Under the pieces are notes generated by a model that ran no database searches, had not been told where the DNA came from, and saw nothing but the letters and a program-made list of their open reading frames with translations. From Apium graveolens (taxonomy: Eukaryota; Streptophyta; Magnoliopsida; Apiales; Apiaceae), in the NCBI RefSeq assembly GCF_009905375.1, contig NC_133650.1, forward strand, positions 145,832,476-145,896,475: a DNA stretch of 64,000 bases, given 5' to 3'. Numbering within the stretch: position 1 is the first letter of the stretch; every line of letters starts with the position of its first letter. Shown piece by piece: positions 47,421 to 58,179 of this stretch. Position numbers and translations under genes: made by a program.

Positions 47421-50330
47421 TGAATCTAAGTTGTAAAAGTTGTAAAGATTCGTTCTGAGGACAAGAATCCCAGAATGACGTGATGTTTGAAGTCAATGAT
47501 TCGTGGGTACATGAAATGATTGTAAGAGAAAGGAAAATAAAGGGAGACTGAAGTGGAAAGAAATAAAAAGGCAATACAGTTTGAGGAATGATAAGGGAGT
47601 TGGGTATGAGGAAACCCTAAAGACTCGTAGCAATAGAAATAGAAAAGTATGTAATCGTCGAGATGAGGGTGATTCACCATGAGTTAAAGTTGATGGTTGA
47701 AGGTATAAGAGATACATATATTTTATTCCCTTTAAGTTGGGAGGATTCGAGGAAACCTTGAGATAGTTCAAAGGATAAATAATGAGACGCGGATAGACGG
47801 AGGAGACAAGGAAGTAAGAAATTAGGAAATTGGATGAAGGAAGTAACCTTCAAAAATGTGAAGTGTATGTAACACCTGTGACTTGATACCCAAAAGGAAG
47901 ACACCAAGTACAAAAGATATCCCAACATTGAGATGACTGTTGAGATAAACAACAAAAGTAAAAGAGGATTTGGTAAAAAGAAGTTCATGTTGAACACGAC
48001 CAATATCTTCCAGAATATCCATCTTATCATTACCAAATCAGGAAAGAAAAATGGATAACCGCTATTGTCTTTTGGAGGCCATATGGATTGACCTCGTTTT
48101 GGATAAGGATATTATTATGAAATTTGTTATAGAATATCGAGGGGGAAATGATTGAATAAGATACCCTTATCAGGGATATATGACTTGATTTATCCATGGA
48201 AGGATGTAAGTACCTTTTTAAAGGTGGAATTAGGGATATAACCTCAATAACTTGAGATGAACCTTGGGGGAATGCATAAAGGTGGACATTTCACCCTTAA
48301 TAGGGACATTATGAGTTTGGGTAATACGGAATGAAGGATTAAGGCAACAACAACCTTTAAGGATTAGTGGGGAAATTTTTTCAGAAGTACATAGATAATG
48401 GTTCTAATATTAGTAAATGGTATTTTGATATGCCCTGTATCTAGGGAATACAGGAGGGACGATTCAAGGATAACCTTAGAGGTTTTACAAGGAGAAAGGT
48501 AATTTTCAAAGTTCTCAAGAATAGAAATTTTGATAAAGGAAATATGGCGTAATTATAATAATGCCAGGTGGGCATATGTTAAACCATAATAAGTATAGAT
48601 TGAACCAATGAAGGTCAGAATTGTTAAAGCAAGAAGGGCCCAAGATAAAAGACGTCCTAAGTACGATCGAGAGTCGGCCATGATAATGTTTACATTTAAA
48701 GACTAAGGCAGTGACTTATGGAAAAATGGTGATTTTTTTATCACCACAAGGACTTAAGAAAAGCATTTTCACATAAGAAGTGATTTGAAATAAGGTAGAA
48801 AATTTAGTGAAGGTGGTTAAAATGACATTGATTGTAAGGAAATATTACTATGCCAAAGAGGTGGCCGAAACTTTAAGTGTAAGAAGACAATTATTGGCGC
48901 TCTTGCCAGAGGAATACAATGATAATGGTTAAAGCCATGAAGATTGTATTATGGTTTGAAAGATTGACATTCCTTCTGATGATTGTGCGATACTCAACCG
49001 TGATAGTAGTTTGGTAAAGATTTAATTTATGAAATCGCCGTGAGCGGGCTATCTATCTTATAAGGTCATATCTTGAGAAAAGCCAGGACCATGTTACGAA
49101 AGGACTAAATGAACCTTTGAGCTTCATGTCTCCTAATAAAGATATATGGTTAACAATGGTATTAACCTGCTATCCTTGCTTTTATTGAAACTCTTCTACA
49201 ATATTATCTGCTTCATGTCATATGTACGTCAAGTTCAGGAGTGTTCTTCATGAATCATGGAATGGTGATTATGTTGCCTCCTTAGAAGAATTCGATACGA
49301 CATGTATGGACTCCATATGGTTAGCTATTAAGATTTCATAGAAAATGAATGACTACAGTAGGTCAGTGGTGGACCATAGTAATGCAACAATGATTCTGCG
49401 AGTAATGAGCCGATTACAGCCGTGAGAGTTGTATTGTAATGGATGTTGAGATTGAGTACCCTAATGGGGTCGTGTTGATATATAAGTTATCATTGATAGA
49501 CTACCTAGTGGAGTATTTACATATTATATATTTATTCCCTCTTATGAATAGAGAGTCGTATTACTATACGAGGAAGGTTGCAGGGCAAGCATAGAATTCT
49601 AGTAACATTGATGTCTAGAATGAAATCCCTTATTCGAATTTCGATGTTGAGGGAGTTTCAAAAGTGAGTGTTTATGAGCTGGAGCAAGAGCATGGATCCA
49701 TGGAATGATGGACGGAATAGTAAATATTCTGGAACGTGAAATGTGATGCTATAATACTTGATGTTGATATATATACACATATGTTTTGTTCTCCTATGAC
49801 AAACCTCTATAGTTCAGAGGTAGATTCCAAGCCAGATATTTGTGGCAGTATTTTTTTTCATATACAATTCTCTTTAATTCTTTCTTTTCTCTCCTTTTCA
49901 TTTTGTATAAGCTGAGAAGAACAACCCTTCCAGAAGGGGAGGTATTGCCGAATGACTATCTATCTGTGTGATAGAAGCCTAGTAGAATACCACATGTTGT
50001 TTAATTGCTTGTCAAATACTAAAGGCTGGCCACCTTCTATACTAACTATACAATAATACAAGTGTTCATGATCATAGTGATCTCTCAATAATATCTTTTA
50101 CTTCTATACGATAGATCAAGCTTTCGAAGATGGAAGCAGCTAAAGGAAGTAGTATCAGTGCGGTGGTATTCCGAATCTAACGCATTCATGATACTAAGGT
50201 TGACGCGATTATTAAAAGGTTATAGAATACTAACGAGAAAAAGTGTAACTAGTATAGTATTATGTACGGAAGATAGTAATGCTTACGAACAAGAAAAGAA
50301 GGAGTATTGAGAAGCAAAAGCTATAGTGCT
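47421..50330 (+). pseudogene. Worn middle of E (expected PR, RT, RNase H, integrase core)
   Basis: By position this should be pol, but I could not find an intact catalytic motif. The DNA is purine-rich on the plus strand up to about 49,700, as in chromovirus pol, with stops in all frames. About 49,740-50,130 differs: it is pyrimidine-rich in part (ttctttcttttctctccttttc) and lacks pol-like composition; it may be a small insertion or a replaced segment. Confidence 0.5.
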
Positions 50331-51058
50331 AGAAGCTATAATGAGAGTCTGTGCAATAGACTTGAAAGAATTTGGAATGATCATTTATCGTGAATTGAAT
50401 TTTCTTATGACAATAGATCGTATGTCAGTATCAAGATGTCACCTTATGAGATCCTTGAGGGAACACAATGTCGATCTCCCTTATGTTAGGATGAAGTTGT
50501 AGGGCGCAAGATGCTCGGACCAGCAGTGGTCCAAAGGACCAAGGATATAATAGATCTAATCAGAGGACGGCTGGTAGTAGCCCAAGATGGACATATGAAG
50601 TATGTTGATTTGACGCGAAAGGACAAAGAATAGGAAGTAGGGGACCTAGTGTTGTTATAGGTATTCCCTTGGAAAGGATGGATGAGGTTCGGAAAGAAAG
50701 GAAAGCTAAGCCCACGAATTGTTGGACCCTTGGATATATTAAGACGTATTGGGAAGTTAGCATATGAGCTAGCCTTACCCACGAACCTACAATAAGTTCA
50801 TAATGTGTTTCATGTGTCAATGCTAAGGAAGTATCATCGGGATGCCAGACACATAGTGGAGTACGAGCAGATGGATATGCAACCATATCTGACTTACATG
50901 GAGAAACCAGTAAAGATTATAGATAAGAAGGAACAGGTGCTTCGGAAAAAAGTGATCAAGCTAGTCAGAGTGCTATGGCAGAATCATAATGTGGAGGAAT
51001 CAACTTGGGAACTAGAGAGCGCAATGCTAGAAAAGTACCCCCAATTGTTTTCTATCTG
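50331..51058 (+). pseudogene. E pol C-terminus: integrase end and chromodomain
   Basis: From about 50331 pieces match G: MRVCAIDL (G: LRVCALDF), IEFSYDN, QCRSPLC-stop-DEV, then VVQRTKDIIDLIRGRL and KGKLSPRIVGPLDILRRIG. From 50805 the frame is open for 84 codons, including VKIIDKKEQVLRKK and the chromodomain end [20 protein letters not shown], then TGA. Several stops before that. Confidence 0.88.
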
Positions 51059-51079
51059 ATTCCGGGATGAAATCCTTTT

Positions 51080-51092
51080 AAGGAGGGGAGAC
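51080..51092 (+). other. Polypurine tract of E
   Basis: aaggaggggagac directly before TGTAATAACC. Confidence 0.9.
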
Positions 51093-53257
51093 TGTAATAA
51101 CCCCAAAATTTTTGAACTTTTTGTAACCTTTATGAATAGTGATTTTGCTGATTATGGTGAATAAGAAAACTTTTCATGCCACACTTTTTAGAGGTTCTTT
51201 GATTGTTATTCTGAGATCTTATTAGTACTCTATATGGTATATAAGTGTATGTAATGATCGTCAGAATCCAAATTCGAAAACTTTGATTTTTCCCGAAAAT
51301 CCACCAGATACCGAAAGAATTGAGTATAAGGTAACAGGATAAAAAGGATTTAAATTCAAGGATTATAAGAGAGGATCATAAAAGGAATATAATGTATTGA
51401 GAAAGGTTAAGGGAACCCAAGTAATAAGATCCCGGGTATGATCCCTCAAACGATAAACGAGAACGAAAGTTAAGCGAACCGTATAACAGATCAACGGTCA
51501 TTAGCCAAGAAACTAGGAGTTAATCAAGGAGGTTAGTGGGTGATGATGTCATCACACCAACAAGAGGAAGACAAGTTTAAAAAGATGACATAAGTGGATG
51601 ACATAAGCATGACAAAATGGGAAGGATTTGTTGGTTGATTATAAGCCACACAATTTTTACCATGGTAACAAATTTGATTAACAACAAAAGAAAGCAACCA
51701 AGCCAAAACAATTCATAACACAAAACCACAAGTTGACTTTCCATTTTCCAAGCAAGAAGCTCTCGGCCCTTTTCTCTTTTCCAAGAAGAAAAAATTCAAA
51801 TTCAAGTTCTAAGCTTTGATAATTGGTGAGATAATTATCCAAGGTTCCTTATACTTAGATATAGCTATCCTATGAATCTAAGCTTCCATTTCCTTCACAA
51901 TCTCTTCCAATTATTCATGGAAGAAGAGGGTGAATAGTGTTTTCAAGATCTTAAAAATTTTGATCTTGTGTTTTTGTTTAGATATAGCTTTGCTAAGGAT
52001 TTTCAAGGGTGATTCCAAGCTCCTTAGTTACTTCTACTCACCAAGAAAGGTATAATCTCATACCCTAGCCCTACTTTTGAATATTTAGAGTTTTTATGTT
52101 TGGTATGGTTCATGAGAAGCATGATTCTTGTATACTTAGAGTATGGTTGGATTTGTAATGAGTTTGAAGTTGTAAATCTTAAATATTGGTTAATGAACTT
52201 AAGTATAACTTTAGTTCATGTTTAGGGGTAGTATAAATTGGAAAATCTTGAGATGTTGAGACTGTTGTAATGAAGTATGGATGGAGTTTGGTTGTGATGT
52301 TGATTGTGGGTGGATTTGTGGACTGATTGGAGTAGTTTAAAATTTGGTAACCGCGTAAACATAGCCGTCGTAATGCCTGATTTACCTTAGACTGTTTTAG
52401 TTCTTAACTTCAGGACCCGTGAACAAACTGTAAGAGTCTGACCATTGCCATGTTTAGATAGTTCATGTTACGAGCTTCGTTTTGATATGTGGTTCGCTTG
52501 AATCCGATGTACGGTTTTGGAGAAACGACCATTTTAAGTAACGGCGTTTCGCGAACGAACCATTACCCCTCACCTTACTTTGAAACCTTGGTTAAGGTCC
52601 TTATATGACTAATTGGAGTATGAAACAATTATGTAAAGTGGGTTAGACAATTAGCAGGGGACTCGCGAAAGAGTTTCCTTAAAATTCTTAATGGTTAATT
52701 TATAAAAAATGGTGGAGCAGAGGGTACTCGAGCGACTTAAGTGAATCGTTCAGCGCAAAAGCGAACGTTACGGTCTAATTGGTTAAAGTATAGATTCTTA
52801 AGCGACTTTGGTTTAATTCCAACTTATATGATGTTTATAGGTTACCAGACTCGTCCCAGGCCTTTTATCACCCCCAGTCGCTCAGGCAAGTTTTCTACCC
52901 GTTATACTGTTGTTGTGATGTAAATATAAGTATATGCATTATCTGGTGATAAGTTCATGATTGTTATTAGCAAATTTTGTGATATATTGGAGCATGCTGA
53001 TATGGTATATATGCATGTCTGTTTCGTAAACTTGATATCTAATTTTTGATTCGAATGCTTATAAACTGTATAATACCTATGCTAGAGATAAGAAGTAGTT
53101 GCGTATACCCTTAGTATAGGGGACCCAAAGGTGAACATTTTTCTAAACCGAGAGTCGATGTTCCCGAGTATATTTTATATATATATTTATATATATATAT
53201 AGATATAGTTTTCAAAACTATTAATCGAATAAGGTTTATTCGATAACTTTATTTTAT

Positions 53258-53420
53258 TTAATGAATATTATTTTGAATATTCATTCGAGGACTTATGACT
53301 CCGCTTATTTTAGTTAATGAATATTATTTTGAATATTCATTCGAGGACTTATGACTCCGCTTATTTTATTTAATGAATATTATTTTGAATATTCATTCGA
53401 GGTCTTATGACTCCGCTCCT
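53258..53420. repeat. Three 56/57-bp hairpin units in 3' LTR of E
   Basis: Same array as 43484-43643, same copy number in both LTRs, so it predates insertion of E. Confidence 0.9.
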
Positions 53421-54788
53421 TTTAATAAATAATATTCTTTATTTTATTAAAGAATAATATTTCGATAATCAAACTTATTCTCGATTATGCAAATAAAGAT
53501 CGTACTTTCGTATAAGTATATCTTTGGTTATTTATTATTCATTTCAAGTATGAGTCTTAAAACTTCTACTTCAATTATTTTTATAGAGATTATCCTTTAT
53601 GGGAATATTATTTAAATAATAATATTCAAATATTCTCTAACATATCGGGACTGATTTATTTTATTAAATCAGCATTACTCCAAACATTCTTAAAAATGTT
53701 TTCGAGTCTTCAAAATGATTTTGAAAGTTAGAGCGGATCCCAAAACTCATTTTTATATTTAAGATCTTCCTTTCAAAGGGGATTTAAATACTCTCTCGAA
53801 CCTTGAGGGATCCGGCTCTGTGGTGTATTTTATATTCGCAACAAGGTTGCTGTTTTGAGAAAACATTTTGATTACTTGCCCAACGTTCGGGAAGTAAGTC
53901 CATCTATTTGAGTCGGCATAAGCAACATGGGCTCAGTGGGCGTCCATGAAACTGTAAGTGGCTCAGTGGGAGTCCATCAATGCGTAAGTGGCTGAGTGGC
54001 AGCCCATCATAGGTCCTAATGCGGCCAGGGTGAGGACCAGTGGGGAATTCGTCCATCTACTAGTAGAAAAGGTTACTTATTGGTATCTTTGCCTGATCAG
54101 CAAGATATCAGGTTTATGCCAAGGTTTTCTCCTTTCCAAATTCATTGGATATTGCAACTCTGTTTATAATTTTCATAACAGAGGTTTTCAAGGAGTGTAT
54201 GAAATGTATAGATATAGGTGTATATATATATCAGGACTTAATGAAGTATCTCGTAACTTCATTATTTATAATGATATGTCAAAGATTGAATCTATCCAAG
54301 TATTTTCTTGTAGTCTCACCTATGTGATGAACTTTCGAAACTGATTATACGTTGAACGGTGGTAGTTCAAGTAGTATTCGGAAAAGATGTAAGTATATTG
54401 GAGTATCTTGTAACTTCATCTTTTCAACTTATATCTTGTTAATGATTATCTTATGCATGACAAAGATTTTCACAAAAACGTTGAGACAAGGTTAGATATA
54501 TGAGATCACCTTGCAACGATATTTTTATACAGTTATAAACTGGAACTCTGTGTATATTATGCATGGAAGAGTACTTCTAAGATTTTGAAAAGTATAAATA
54601 CATATATACTGAATATTTTATGACTTGGTCGCGATAAGATATCAAACTTGGTTCATTTTTACTTGACCAAGACTTTCATGAGTACTATGAGGATGCTCAC
54701 ATATTGTAAATCATTATACATATTATTTCGGTGGGCTTGTTGCTCACCCTTGCTTTCTTCTTTCATTACACAACAACAGATAAAAAAG

Positions 54789-54935
54789 ATGAACAGGACC
54801 AAGCTCCCAATTCGCAAGCGGTTAGGAAATGTTCTGCAGTTTTCTGGAGGCGTTGATGCCGCAGTAGCTGAGGTAGGTATTACCAATAGGGTAGGCTTTC
54901 AACTTTTGATGCACCTGACTTATGTATCTATATGA
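54789..54935 (+). CDS. Candidate LTR micro-ORF, family C
   Basis: 48 codons from ATG: basic start MNRTKLPIRKRLGN, then QFSGGVDAAVAEVGITNR. It lies 250-400 bp before the LTR end, ten bases after an acaacaacag sequence. Compare 37336-37476 and 36681-36773. Function unknown. Confidence 0.37.
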   Translation: MNRTKLPIRKRLGNVLQFSGGVDAAVAEVGITNRVGFQLLMHLTYVSI

Positions 54936-55185
54936 ATTGTAATAATGGCAAGGAAATTTAAATTTATTCAGAAACCCTTTTGTGGTATAATGACTTATAA
55001 TTGTGGAATAAAATGACTTATGTTATTTTTGATATTCATCTCTGAGACTATAACTTGTGGTTTGTGTGTGTATATTGTGGGGTCACAGTACGCTGTGGTT
55101 GGTTGTTTATTAGGATTCAGAGTTGTTAAGGGAATTGGAACTCGTGACAACCCGGATCCCCGACCCCGGATTTGGGGGTGTTACA

Positions 55186-55985
55186 AAGGAGGTAATACTG
55201 TGGTAGCAAATGAGAAGAACGAGCTCATCCCCACTCGAACAGTCACAGGATGGAGGGTATGCATGGATTACAGAAAGTTGAACAAAGCCATGAGGAAGGA
55301 TCACTTCCCTCTTCTATTTATTGATCAGATGCTTGACAGGTTGGCTGGTCATGAGTATTATTATCTTCTGGATGGCTATTGGGGTTATAATCAGATTTGT
55401 ATTGCACCAGAAGACCAAGAAAAGACTACTTTCACTTGTCCATTTGGCACGTTTGCTTTTCGTAGAGTTTCGTTTGGCTTATGTGGTGCACCTGCCACTT
55501 TTCAGAGATGCATGATGGCTATATTCTCTGATATGATTGGAAATAATGTCGAAGTATTCATGGACGACTTCTCTGTATTTGGACATTCATTTGATGAATA
55601 TTTGAATAATCTTCGTTCGGTGCTCAAAAGGTGTGTGGAAACTAATTTGGTGCTCAATTGGGAAAAATGTCACTTTATGGTGCAGCAAGGCATCCTTCTT
55701 GGGAATAAAGTCTCTAGCAAAGGCCTTGAGGTTGATAAGGCCAAGGTGGGGGTCATTGAAAATCTTCCGCCACCTATTTCTGTGAAAGAAATCCATAGTT
55801 TCCTTAGTCATACCTCTTTTTATCGGCATTTCATCAAGGACTTCTCTAAGATATCTAAGCCGTTGTACAACTTGCTCGAGAAAGATGTGCCTTTCAAAAT
55901 TAATGATGAATGTTTGGAAGCATTCGACACTCTCAAGAAGAGTTTAATAACCGCACCAGTTATAACGGTACCTCATTTGGACAGA
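55186..55985 (+). pseudogene. F reverse transcriptase (Athila type)
   Basis: RNA-dependent DNA polymerase domain. NEKNELIPTRTVTGWRVCMD is a hallmark of Athila RT; then YRKLNKAMRKDHFPL, LLDGYWGYNQI (first Asp, usually DGYSGYNQI) and FMDDFSVFG at about 55557 (YMDD box, both Asp kept). GLEVDKAKVGVIENLPPP and SFLSHTSFYRHFIKDFS mark the RT to RNase H linker. A one-base insertion near 55,985 shifts the frame, giving a stop at 55992. The N-terminal VPK of the usual VPKKGG start is lost to the E insertion. Confidence 0.92.
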
Positions 55986-56502
55986 ACCTTTTGAGATGAT
56001 GTGCGATGCAAGTGATTATGCAGTGGGAGCAGTTCTTGGGTAGCGCAAGAATAATATTTTTCATGTGGTCTACTATGCTAGTAAAATGCTTAATGGAGCT
56101 CAATTGAACTACACCACTACTGAGAAGGAGCTCTTGGCTATAGTTTTTGGTTTCAAAAAATTTCGATCTTATCTACTTGGGACAAAGGTGACAGTATTCA
56201 CTGATCACGCTGCCATTTATTATCTAGTCTCAAAGAAGGATTCGAAGCCTAGACTTATTCGCTGGGTGCACTTGCTACAGGAATTTGAGTTAGAGATCAA
56301 GGATCGAAAAGGTACTGAGAATCAAGTAGCTGACCATCTCTCTAGATTGAAGAATCCCGATTCTACTTCACATGATAAGACATTGATCAACGAATATTTT
56401 CCGGATGAGCAGTTGTTCGCAGTTCAGGAGGAAGAACCATGGTTTGCAGACATTGTGAACTATCTTGTCAGCAATATAATGCCTCATAATATCAATACAG
56501 GT
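55986..56502 (+). pseudogene. F RNase H
   Basis: In the shifted frame: MMCDASDYAVGAVLG then TAG at 56041 (CAG in the usual GQR), then [40 protein letters not shown] and QVADHLSRL. Asp of CDAS, Glu of TEKE and Asp of FTDH, the RNase H catalytic residues, are present. A one-base indel in an A-run near 56,505 ends the frame and leads into integrase. Confidence 0.9.
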
Positions 56503-57700
56503 CAAAAAAGAAGTTTCTGCATGAGGTGAAGTGGTATATGTGGTACGAACCATATTTGTTTAGACAAGGAGCTGACCAGATCATCAGGAGATGTATCCCA
56601 TTCTGTGAGACGGAGGGGATATTACGAGACTGCCATTCCACAATTTATAGTGGGCATTATGGTGGTGAAAAGACAGTAGCTCGTATTCTGCAAGCAGGTT
56701 TTTTCTGGCCTATGTTTAAGGATACACATCAGTTCATTTTAAGGTGTGATCGTTGCCAAAGAGTTGGGAATATTACTAGAAAGGATGAGATGCCTTTAGA
56801 TGTGATACTTGAATTAGAGGTCTTTGATGTTTGGGGAATCGATTTTATGGGACCATTTATCTCGTCCTGCAATAATCAGTACATCTTGCTGGCAGACGAT
56901 TATTTCTCGAAATGGGTAGAAATCAAGGCTCTGCCGACGAATGATGCAAAGGTAGTGTTGAATTTTCCTCATAAGCAGATATTCGCAAGGTTTGGAACAC
57001 CACGAGTAATCATAAGTTATGAGGGGTCACATTTCTGCAACCGTAAGTTCACTTCTATGATGCAGCGCTGCAATGTGAATTATCGTATTGCTACTGCCTA
57101 TCATCCGCAAACTAATGGTCAAGCTGAAGTGTCTAATAGAGAGATCAAGCGCATTCTAGAGAAAGTCGTTTGTCCGTCAAGGAAAGATTGGTCTTTGAAG
57201 CTCGATGAAGTTGTTTGGGCTTAAAAAAAAGCATGCAAGACTCCACTTGGGATGTCCCCGTTTCAACTTGTCTATGGTAAGGGATGTCATTTACCTGCGG
57301 AGCTTGAGCATAAGGCTTATTGGGCCTTAAAGAAGTTAAACATTGATCTAGATGCAGCTGGGAAGAAGCGAATGCTTCAGTTAAATGAACTTGATGAATT
57401 TCGACTGCAAGCGTACGAGAACAACAAAATGTACAAGGAAAAAGTGAAAAGATGGCACGATAGGAAGTTATCTCCTAAGTCATTTATGCCGACGCAACAA
57501 GTTCTTTTATTCAACTCTCATCTCCGACTTTTTCCTGGAAAGTTGAAATCAAGGTGGTCTGGACCATTTATCGTCAAAACTGTGTTTCCGCATAGAGCGG
57601 TGGAGATTTTTGAGAATGATCCGGGCCTAACATTCAAGTTTAATGGTCAGAAAATTGAAGCATTATTATGGGGACACGGCAAACCGAGAAGTGGTTAGTG
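56503..57700 (+). pseudogene. F integrase
   Basis: Zinc finger: CHSTIYSGHYGGEKT with His, then FILRCDRCQRVG with the Cys pair. Core: WGIDFMGPF holds the first Asp. The second should be in SDGGSHFCN but reads SYEGSHFCN, so that Asp is replaced by Tyr. The Glu motif HPQTNGQAEVSN is present. TAA at 57222 replaces the Tyr of the usual WAYRTA. From 57252 the C-terminal part is open for 148 codons (TPLGMSPFQLVYGKGCHLP; LRLFPGKLKSRWSGPF). No chromodomain, as expected for Athila. Not functional as it stands. Confidence 0.92.
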
Positions 57701-58075
57701 CCGTTTTATTATCAACTTGATCGAGCTACTCTATGTCAAGCTAATGACGTAAAAGAAGCGCTTCTTGAGAGGCAACCAAGATTTGAGACTATAGGAACCC
57801 TTAGAAGTTGGCACTCTATCAAAAAACCCAAAAAAATAAGAAAAAATGGGCAGAAATTTTTTTTTCCAGAAACCCCCCGGGCGCCGCGCCCGCCTGGAAA
57901 GTCCGGGCGGCCGCCTGGAGCCCTTCTGCTGGAAATTTTTTTTAGGCCTTATAAAAAAAATAGGAAAACACACAAAAACATAAACCCACGACCATAACCC
58001 CATTACCCACGAATTTTCCCCCACAAACAAGCCACAACCCCACTCCTAATCTAATTCTAAACCTAAATCTTACCC
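57701..58075 (+). other. Spacer after F integrase, with GC-rich island
   Basis: Non-coding. A 50-bp GC-rich patch at 57881-57932 (cgggcggccgcctggag) resembles the array inside the F LTRs. The rest is A/C-rich (aacccacgaccataacccc), like a plant 5' flank. Confidence 0.55.
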
Positions 58076-58179
58076 TATATATACACACATCCTCCCGTAT
58101 ACATCTCCCATATACTTTAAACTTAAAAACTTTCTCCTATACACAAAACACAAATCTCAAACACTCATTCTCAGTTTCA
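58076..58179 (+). promoter_or_regulatory. Possible internal promoter and leader for the env-position ORF
   Basis: TATATATAC at 58076-58084, then C/T-rich catcctcccgtatacatctccc, then an A/C-rich leader ending tttcaATGGCC, a favourable plant start context. TATA to ATG is about 104 bp. The spacing is that of a short host gene promoter. Inference; Athila third ORFs have generally been discussed as spliced. Confidence 0.45.

Larger units (their letters stand above)
42452..55185 (+). mobile_element. Element E: C-type chromovirus, 5' LTR truncated by D
   Basis: 5' LTR 42452-45411 (lacking its first 1.13 kb, which should lie left of D), iMet PBS, internal region 45412-51092, complete 3' LTR 51093-55185. 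The 3' LTR ends exactly within the RT of element F (55186, in the KGG of the RT start), so E is inserted in F; aagga at 55186-55190 would be the target. gag and pol are decayed except for the leader ORF and the chromodomain end. Confidence 0.88.
51093..55185 (+). repeat. 3' LTR of E, complete C-type LTR
   Basis: 4093 bp, TGTAATAACC to GGGGGTGTTACA; the reference copy for this family in the window. Includes three hairpin units at 53258-53420, 30-bp units near 53930, and the intact micro-ORF. Right border falls in F RT. Confidence 0.93.

Noticed and set aside
47353..48036. Cluster of minus-strand frames of 70-120 codons in E
   Set aside because: Four frames overlap in different phases opposite purine-rich decayed gag/pol; the Phe/Leu/Ser-rich products reflect strand composition.
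55020..55185. Upstream extension of the F RT frame to 55020
   Set aside because: These codons belong to the C-type LTR of E; the frame is open across the junction by chance.
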